Source: Cephalotus follicularis
Lineage: Eukaryota > Streptophyta > Magnoliopsida > Oxalidales > Cephalotaceae
DNA: 64,000 nucleotides
NCBI GenBank assembly: GCA_001972305.1
Contig: BDDD01000371.1
Span: forward strand, 494,200 to 558,199
Direction of reading: 5' to 3'
The notes below the pieces were generated by a model that had not been told where the DNA came from, did no database searches, and saw only the letters and a list, made by a program, of their open reading frames with translations. Below are positions 56,958 to 64,000 of the stretch, one piece after another; position 1 is the first letter of the stretch; each line of letters starts with the position of its first letter. The translations under genes and the position numbers were made by a program.

Positions 56958-59560
56958 AGCCCATTTCTATACTTATATGTTTATCATTGTATGTTGTATT
57001 TATGCCTTCTGTTATATGCTATGTTGATTGGACCCTCTGATTTTATTTTGAATTGTGTTTGTTTTCTGGGCGCTAAGCGTCGATGTCTTCATCAGAAATG
57101 TCGACGCTTTGCCATTGTGGAACACGCCAAATCCCATAGTCTTGTCATCGACGCGTTTGGCTTTTATAGGTGTAAGCGTCGACGCCTTACCTTTACCGTC
57201 GACGCTTAAGTCGACTTTCCATTTTGTTTGGACGGTGGATTGCTCATAGAAAGGGAGGATTTTTGCCATTTTTGTTTATCCGATTTTCCTTCCTTGATTA
57301 AATATGTATCTGCATGTAAGGAAGTCATTTAGTTACATGATTTTGCCATTAGTTTTACACGTTTTTCCTTGTTTTAAAAACTGATCACTACAATTCTTTA
57401 AAAACCATCACAATTATTCTTCAAACCAACACCGAAACTTGGACATAATTTCTGCATCGTTTTTGGCGTCAGTTTGAGGTACTTCTGAATGAAAATTGTT
57501 GTTTCCATGTTGTAGCTTTTATATCAACTGTTAGATTATATTAACACATGTTAGAAAGTTGTTTTGATCATGAAGTTTAGAACCTGTTTTTAAAGGAATA
57601 TTTCTGCTGCCATTTTAAATTGTATGTCCATGCATCTATGTGTTTTAATCGTTATACCGGTATCTAGTTGTCATAGAATCATGTTTAATCACTTGCCTAT
57701 CACAGTTTTATGACTTATGCACAGAAAAATTAGATTGTAGTTCTTATTTTGTAAACTGCAATATTCCAGGAAATATATCTTGAAGTTGTTATTCATGTAT
57801 GTGTCTTGCAATTTATATATGATCAAGCATTGATATACGTATGTTTACAAGTTTATAGACCATGTTTCAGAACATGTATATTGTGGTTTGTAACTTGTGT
57901 TTGTGAAATTGAAATTTTATGCACGGTTTTAAACTAATTTTCTACACTGGGATTCTTGTTTTTGACGTAAAGCGTTGACGCCTATCGTAAGCATCGACGC
58001 CTGTGTATGTAAAGTTTGTTTTAAACACCATGCATGTGTCTATGCGACGACTGCTTTGTCTATCCGTCGACGCTTATGTCTTAAACGTCGACACTTATGT
58101 CGTGTTTTCTATTTTGTTCTTCGATGCTTTGTTCAGTATTTTTTTTTTCCTTTGCTGTGTCAAAACCGTCGGCGCCTATGTTAATCGCCTACACCTTTGA
58201 CATGCACGTCGACACTTTTGTTTGCACGTCAATGGTTTATTCTGGAAGTTTGATATTTTGTTTTGTACGTTATGATAATGATTGGATTAATCTGATTAGG
58301 GTATTGATATCATCCGTGGTGGAGATTATGATACTCCTTGTTTGCTTTTCTTCTGTATTCGGGTTTGTTTAGTTTTCGATCGGCTAAGGTACGGATATTT
58401 CTCGTTTCTTGGCTATTCTCTGATTTTATTGAAATACACTTTTTGTTGTCAGATATTCGATTTTATTTGAATAAAATTTGTTTTATTACTAAGGTTAATA
58501 TTACTGATTTTATAATCTGCGCCTGATTTTCACTATAAAAAATATGTTAAATAGACATGGCTTTCACCATCGAAAGTATGTTATCTTTCAGATACAGATA
58601 TGATTATGATTTTATATATGATCAGAAATTGTTTAGAAAATCTGTTTATGTTTTAAAATTGTTTTAGAATAAAACAATGTTTTAGCATAATAACATACAG
58701 AGAAAAACTTACCTCTGAGGTATCATAGGCATGTTCTTTGGCACGGAGGACATGACACCTACCGTGGCGGTGTGATCGGTCTACGACATCTCTTTTTATA
58801 TATATCTTGAGGGCATGGTATGGATCCATTTGAGGCGTCTGAGTCGACTGTAGTTATTATCAAATTCAGATTAAGATTTTGGATTGATTATGTAGTGCCG
58901 TACACATCTTTCCGTCAGAGCATGTGGGCCTCGCGAACCCCTTGCATATATATACACACACACACACATCATATCTCTTCCATGGAGTTATGAAACCAGA
59001 TAAAGTTTTGAATTATGATACCATGCTTTTCGGAAGGTTATGAATATTTCTTTTATAACTGTTTTATTTAAATATTCTGTTTTATCTTATGAAGTAATAT
59101 TTGACTATGCTATTCTTCTGATTTTGAAGTTCATATATTTTTGTTTACCGTTTACTGTTTTATATTCTTATCCGTACTAAGGTTTTCTCAGCCGCTTTTT
59201 GTTTCCATGCGGCGAGTTTTCAGGAGCATCAGGGAAATGTGTGAGAGAGTTATTCACCATGTGTCTGAGGATCACCTAGGAATCGATCCTGTTTTATTTC
59301 TGTTATTTCATGGTCATGTTTTGGCCAGTCATTTGAACAATGTTAAGATTTCCGTTTATGTTTTCAGATTATGGTTTTGAAATTGGTTAAGTTAAAGTTT
59401 TCAGACTATTCAGATTTCAGACTATGTTTTGGATTCATGTCTCAGTTTATGATATGTCTTAGACGATCATGTTTTTGAATAAAGTTAAGATTTGAGTATT
59501 ATGATATGTTTAAGTTATGTTACTGTACCTGTCAGGGCTCCTACCTTCGGGAGTATTACA
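56958..59560 (+). repeat. Element E 3' LTR (about 2.60 kb, 5' edge nibbled)
   Basis: It aligns with the 5' LTR from CCCATTTCTATACTTATATG. The purine-rich tract and the first few LTR bases (TGTAATA) are missing, replaced by CCCTTTTTAG. It ends GGGAGTATTACA, then ACAAG. GTCGACGC clusters at 57,075-57,215 and 57,960-58,235. Confidence 0.88.
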
Positions 59561-59565
59561 ACAAG

Positions 59566-61159
59566 GCCTTAGGGAGGCTTCCTATTGAAACCATATAAAA
59601 CAGTGCATTTGGCTAAATCAGGGGGAAAAGGGTCAACGCTATGTACTAGGCGTTGACAGTTAAGGCGCTATGCCTTAAACGTCGACGCATACACTAAACG
59701 TTCACCATGTGTAACACATGAGGCACCGATCAATTAAACATAAGCGATGGTTAATCAACACAAAGCGTCGATACCTTTAGCCAAGGCGTCGACGGTTTGA
59801 CCATAACAAGCGGTTAGTCAAACAATTTGAAAAACCATATTAAGACAATTTCAAATCCATTTAAATTCGATCAAAAGGAAGCTATAAGCTTCAAACATCA
59901 GTTAAAACTCAAAACAGTTTTAAAACAATAAAATCCATTTCCATAACCCTTGAATGTTGAGAAGGCAGAAGCTCAACTTCTATCAATTCTCCATTCAGTC
60001 CAGTATACTGGTATACAGTTCATTAAGACAAGTAATCACTAATCATGCATAACCATAACAATCCTTTTAACACACAATCATGAATGATCAGCATATCAAT
60101 CCATACCATTCGTTCAAAATGCTTGAATGCAAGAAAAATATTATAACCGTACTCTAGTGATCTACCATTCGTATACTACCATCCCATACCAGCGTATACG
60201 AATGGGATAAAGTCAATAGTCATCTGGGCACGTACCATCGAATTATATGTAAACCCTACCTATTAACAATTGTGCTTGCAAGTTGGGAGGACCTGCAGCA
60301 GAATCCATGAACTGCCACCTCCTCTAAGCTTCACTCACTATCAAGAGCACAGCTCCTTGTGCCAATAGAGATCTCTTTCTCTCTTAGCATCACTACAATA
60401 ACCATCACACTTTCATTACGACTTGTATACCGAAAGCAAACACACTATCATCACCGGAGTTCCGGCCAGATTCCGACCAACACATCGGAACTCCAGCCAC
60501 ACCATAAACAGGCTCCAAATTGGCCGATCTATACATTGGTGTCGAAGAACCACCGTGACTCGGCGTAGAATCGTACGATCACTGTCGGCAGTGATTCCAA
60601 CTCACTGAGTCAACTCGCCAGTCAATAACAACTCTGGCCACCTCCTACAAACATCACAAAACCATCAGTTCTATGTGTCTCTGCCCGAGACTAGCCGTGA
60701 CTCATCAAGGGAACGGTGGTCACAGAAGGCAGCGAGTCAAACTCTGTGGGTTGACTTAACCAATTATTCCCGGTCGATTCTGGCTGAAAAATGCCTCAAC
60801 GGTCATCACAATGGGCAGAGCCGATCTTCTCGATGAAAACCCGCTCCAACCATGACGATTTTTTGCGATGAAACGCATAGCAGTGATGCAAAGCTTCGTG
60901 GAGAAGAAAGAAAAGAAAAGACGAGAAGAGGGAAGGGAGGTTACCGTCGGCAGGAGGAGGACCTATGCGTGCCATCTCCCTGTCTGATGCCTTCGTCCTC
61001 TCTGGTGATCTCTTTCTCTCCCGCTCTCTCTCCTTGTCTCTCGCTCACTCTCTCTTGTTTCTTTCTTTTGCGCGGGCGCTTCATACACCCGTGCCTCCCC
61101 TTTTCTAATTCGGGCGCAATGCGCCCGAGTTTTTTTTTAATACAATTAGGGGCACTACA
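59566..61159 (-). repeat. Reverse family C LTR, 5' half
   Basis: The minus-strand start TGTAGTGCCCC is at 61,159. Close to it is a GC hairpin (CGGGCGCAATGCGCCCG, about 61,110-61,126) and a (CT)n-rich leader (61,010-61,060). A GCGTCGACGC cluster lies at 59,635-59,800. It resumes the LTR interrupted by E at 45,458/49,505. With 39,661-40,133 and 45,113-45,458 the reassembled LTR segment is about 2.4 kb. The frames at 60,359-60,608 and 60,852-61,241 have no recognisable domain. Confidence 0.8.
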
Positions 61160-62130
61160 ACCAGGGTGTTCAGGTAGAGATTCAATTCACTTATGCACAC
61201 AATTCATTTATATAGTGCAATTTATTCAAGAGGAATATTAATATTAGTTTATTATAATATTTAATTGTATTGGTTTCACTCAATTAGATACATTGGTGGG
61301 ATCAATGAATATTTGTAGTGATAAACTACAAATAGTGTGACTAGATTCTAATTTATCTACTGGGAATGGATTTTTAATTTGGCTTGTCGTCAATACATTG
61401 ACAAGCTATTAAATATTAAATTGTCACGTGTTTATTCTTTAAATATGTTAAGTGAATATATTTTTTGAATTTCTTGTGCATGGTTGTAGAATCGGGACTA
61501 GACCTAGTTTTTGGGTTTCTTTAGTGGATGTTATTTAAATTCTTTATTACTGTGGTGTTTATCTAGTCTGTAATGAGGCTGCCTGCGCGCCCCAATGAAT
61601 TTTTTATTCATTATTTCTTAAGAGTGGAAATTCTCTTCTCCTTAAAAATTGTGTTCTTATTTTTTAATGCACAAGTGATGTAAAATTTTGAATAGGGATA
61701 CAATGAAGCTTGACGAGATGATCAAGAAGAATACAAGACCAAGTGAAAGCCATGTATGCATAGTATTAATGCTGTAATAAAGTAGGTATTAAATAATGTA
61801 CACCTAGGAGACCGAGTGGTCACGTTTGGCTCAAGTGATCAGTGTAATAGTTAAAGTCCCAAGTCTTGCCATTTTTAGGATGCATAAGATGGATGTTTTT
61901 TCTCTTACAAACAATCCAAACATGTCCAAGCATGTTAAGCCAAATGAATTGGAAGATAAATTTTATCTTAATAACGGCTTATGGTGAAAGTTAAAACTTT
62001 ATAAGACCTATATTGCCCCAAATGAAAAATAATAAGTTCATAAGCGATGGGGCACTAGGCTGTCCTGTTGTAGGCTTTTCACTGTAATGAACCTAATTTC
62101 CATTAAAGATATTAATTATGGAAAGATGAT
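61160..62130. other. AT-rich unassigned sequence
   Basis: No LTR terminus, coding domain, tRNA or array was recognised. Small inverted repeats occur (AGCTTGTCnnnn-type pairing around GGCTTGTCGTCAATACATTG and GACAAGCTATT, 61,382-61,411). It may be host intergenic DNA or an unrecognised old transposon. Confidence 0.4.
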
Positions 62131-62317
62131 TTCTATTGTGTAATTGGCAAATATTTCAAGGGACCCGTAGTATGACCCTACGCTCGGGGGGTTCGGGGGT
62201 TCCGCTCCCCGGTGAGCAGACGGAGGGTCCCGTTGCCCGGACAGTGGGCAGGGGCTCGGGGGTAGCGCCCCCGGAAGAAAACGGAAATTGGTTATTGCTC
62301 TGGATTGGAAATTCTGG

Positions 62318-62545
62318 CTTAAGCGCCGACGGTTCCAGGTAAAGAGTCGACGCTTTTGAGGCAACCGGCGATGCTCCAAACGTAAGCTTCGACGCTTCGA
62401 GATCAAGTATTGAGGTTGACCTAGAGGAGACTTAAAGCGGAGATGCTTTGTAGGAAAGCGTTAGCGCTTTAGTCGGGATAGAAGTTGGAGAACTCAGGAT
62501 AAGCCCATGACCGGCGACGCTTAGTGAGAAAGAGTCGACGCTTTG
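62318..62545. repeat. GCGTCGACGC-like palindrome cluster
   Basis: AAGCGCCGACGG, GAGTCGACGCTT (twice), CCGGCGATGC, GCTTCGACGCTT, AAGCGTTAGCGC and CCGGCGACGCTT are spread over about 230 bp. Confidence 0.75.
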
Positions 62546-62774
62546 CCCTGTGTCAGGTGCAGAATTCTAGCTTTTATCCCGTTTCGGAGGATTTAAATGG
62601 ATTGTAGGACACGTGTCAAGCAAGGGAATGAAGACTTATGTTTTTCTGCTGGAAAGGGGCAGGTGGCATCATTGGATTGGATGGAAGTCCATCACATGGG
62701 CAACGAGGAGGCAAACTCACATGGGTGAGGTCATGGATGACACCATGCAAGCTTGGCCTCCAAGTTTGCCTCTC

Positions 62775-62783
62775 CTATATATG
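62775..62783 (+). promoter_or_regulatory. TATA box of LTR H
   Basis: CTATATATG lies 90-100 bp before a purine-rich leader with a donor-like GGTAAGG, the usual U3/R arrangement. Assigned by context only. Confidence 0.5.
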
Positions 62784-63471
62784 TATGTGCAATTTCAGCT
62801 GAACAATGGTTAGTTTTCTACTGAGGTTAGAGAGGAGGATGCTTGGGAGAGGAGAAGAGGAGGAGATCAAAGTGAGGTAAGGAAATCCAATACCCATTTT
62901 ATCAAAGTTATTCCTCTGTTTTACTTCAAAATTATACAGCATATTGTTTTATTCATTTATTGCTCGTTTCTACATGAAATTTCAAATGGTTGAATGTTTT
63001 CAAAACCTTAAGATGTCTAGTTTAATTGTTATGTTTTATGCATCTCGAAATTATTCCGAATTCTCAATGAAAAGCCCCGTTTCCTTCTACTGCTCAGGTT
63101 TTGTTTTCAAAAGGAAACTGCAACTTTAAAAATTCATTGCAGCTTCGTTTCTCAATGGAATTTTATGATTTTTATCTCTATAGATTCGTTGAGATGTATA
63201 CTTTAACTTTGATGTTTTAAGGTTTCTATGAAAGTGTTTATTTCTATATAAAATTCAAGATTTATAAATATTATGCAAAACTATTTTATAAATGTTTTGA
63301 GTTAAATTACTCAAAGCGATGAGAAATGTTTTATGATTGTGAAATAAAATGAAATGAATGTTTCTACATGAGAAACCCGTTTTAGAAATGTTTTACGATG
63401 ATGTTTTATGAATGCTTTGAGCTGATCACTCAAGGTATTAAGAAAAGAGTTTATTAAATGATTTTATGAAT

Positions 63472-63715
63472 GCATTTGAGCTAACTACTCAAATGAAGAG
63501 AAATGTTTTATGAATGCATTTGAGTTAAATACTCAAATGAAGAGAAATGTTTTAGGAATGCATTTGAGTTAATTACTCAAACGAAGAGAAATGTTTTATG
63601 AATTCATTTGAGTTAAATACTCAAATGAAGAGAAATGTTTTATGAATGCATTTGAGTTAATTACTCAAATGAATAGAAATGTGTTATGAATGCTTTGAGC
63701 TGGTCACTCAAAGTA
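63472..63715 (+). repeat. 44-bp minisatellite with an internal palindrome
   Basis: About six units at a strict 44-bp period (starts 63,472, 63,516, 63,560, 63,604, 63,648, 63,692), with degenerate copies back to about 63,290. Each holds CATTTGAGTTAANTACTCAA followed by ATG, arms CATTTGAGT and ACTCAAATG pairing over 9 bp around a 4-5 base loop, plus an A/T-rich linker GAAGAGAAATGTTTTATGAA. Confidence 0.9.
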
Positions 63716-64000
63716 TTAAGAAATGGTTTATGAAATGTTTCATGAAATGAATGAACAACTACTGGATTGCGATCCAGTGAGGATTAATCTCGTAAAGATT
63801 AATGAATGAACCAAGGGAAAGAATCCAATATGGATTAATGTTAATGGAGCGTAAAGTGCTCACGGACATGCATGTGATTTAAGGATAGTAACCGGGGAGT
63901 GCACAATGCCCCGGTGAAGTGGTGTGAAAGGGTTCATTAGAGGTTCACGACCATTAAGTTTTATGAAATGTTCTGTTTCATGAGATATGAACAGAAAAAG

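Larger units (their letters stand above)
49506..59560 (+). mobile_element. Element E: decayed full-length Ty3/gypsy chromovirus in reverse family C LTR
   Basis: Long LTRs (about 2.66 and 2.60 kb) flank gag, protease, RT, RNase H, integrase and a chromodomain-like end, all with many stops. ACAAG stands before the 5' LTR (49,501-49,505) and after the 3' LTR (59,561-59,565). Family C sequence continues on both sides (GGGCTACAAG, then GCCTTAGGGAGGCTTCC). The number of stops and frame breaks makes it clearly older than A. Confidence 0.93.
62131..64000 (+). repeat. Probable forward gypsy LTR (family H), running off the window
   Basis: It has the same modular layout as the other LTRs: a GC-rich hairpin block (62,160-62,280), a GTCGACGC cluster (62,318-62,545), a TATA box (CTATATATG at 62,775-62,783), a purine-rich leader with a GAGGTAAGG donor-like site (about 62,874), and a minisatellite (63,472-63,715). 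The left edge is uncertain and the right edge lies outside. No coding domain. Confidence 0.55.

Noticed and set aside
60359-61241. Possible host gene fragments (frames of 61-129 codons)
   Set aside because: They fall in the reverse family C LTR, including its CT-rich leader; composition and position explain them.
61160-62130. Endogenous pararetrovirus or other viral sequence
   Set aside because: No movement protein, coat or RT motif is visible on either strand.
63472-63715. CRISPR-like array of palindromic repeats
   Set aside because: The units are continuous 44-bp tandem repeats without unique spacers, in plant retrotransposon DNA.

Overview
This window is repeat-dense plant nuclear DNA. 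Nearly all of it is LTR retrotransposon sequence, much of it nested, and no host gene could be supported. The case for a plant is the combination of chromodomain-bearing Ty3/gypsy elements, a Tat-lineage gypsy element with an antisense ORF and 3' tandem arrays, and Sirevirus-type Ty1/copia fragments, with primer sites matching plant initiator tRNA-Met. The species cannot be named from the sequence. The texture is that of a heterochromatic or pericentromeric region.

Left part (1-11,089). The 3' part of a gypsy LTR (1-1468) is followed by a diverged LTR-like stretch. Next comes a decayed copia pol (2384-3399, resuming at 9057-9414) split by gypsy element B (3405-9051). B keeps two LTRs, a primer site, a gag remnant and a polypurine tract but has no pol. 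The copia 3' LTR begins at 9409.

Middle part (11,090-30,190). This is a three-level nest with exact 5-bp target duplications. A Sirevirus-like copia element (gag-protease 11,090-12,300; integrase-RT 28,123-30,190) is split by a Tat-lineage gypsy element T (12,306-28,117, duplication GATAT). T's gag is in turn split by chromovirus A (14,574-21,620, duplication GAGAT), the best-preserved coding element here. T has gag and protease but no RT, RNase H or integrase. After the protease it carries long tandem arrays and a decayed antisense gene with its own TATA-like box.

Right part (30,191-61,159). This is a patchwork of LTRs in both orientations. One reverse-oriented LTR (family C, right end 61,159) was split first by gypsy element D (40,134-45,112, duplication ATCAC) and then by chromovirus E (49,506-59,560, duplication ACAAG). 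D's gag contains a Sirevirus remnant. A segment running from that remnant into E's 5' LTR is present twice in tandem (43,064-46,743 and 46,744-50,790), with about 3.3 kb that looks identical wherever compared.

The end (61,160-64,000) holds about 1 kb of unassigned AT-rich DNA and then the start of another LTR with a palindrome-bearing 44-bp minisatellite.

Two signals cut across element families. The first is clusters of short palindromes centred on GTCGAC, in two versions (GCGTCGACGC and GCAGTCGACTGC), found in both gypsy and copia LTRs. The second is a block of about 50 bp containing GAGTGAGGACAAAGGCTAAC, shared by several otherwise diverged gypsy LTRs. Most coding frames are broken; only A's pol is long and nearly open.
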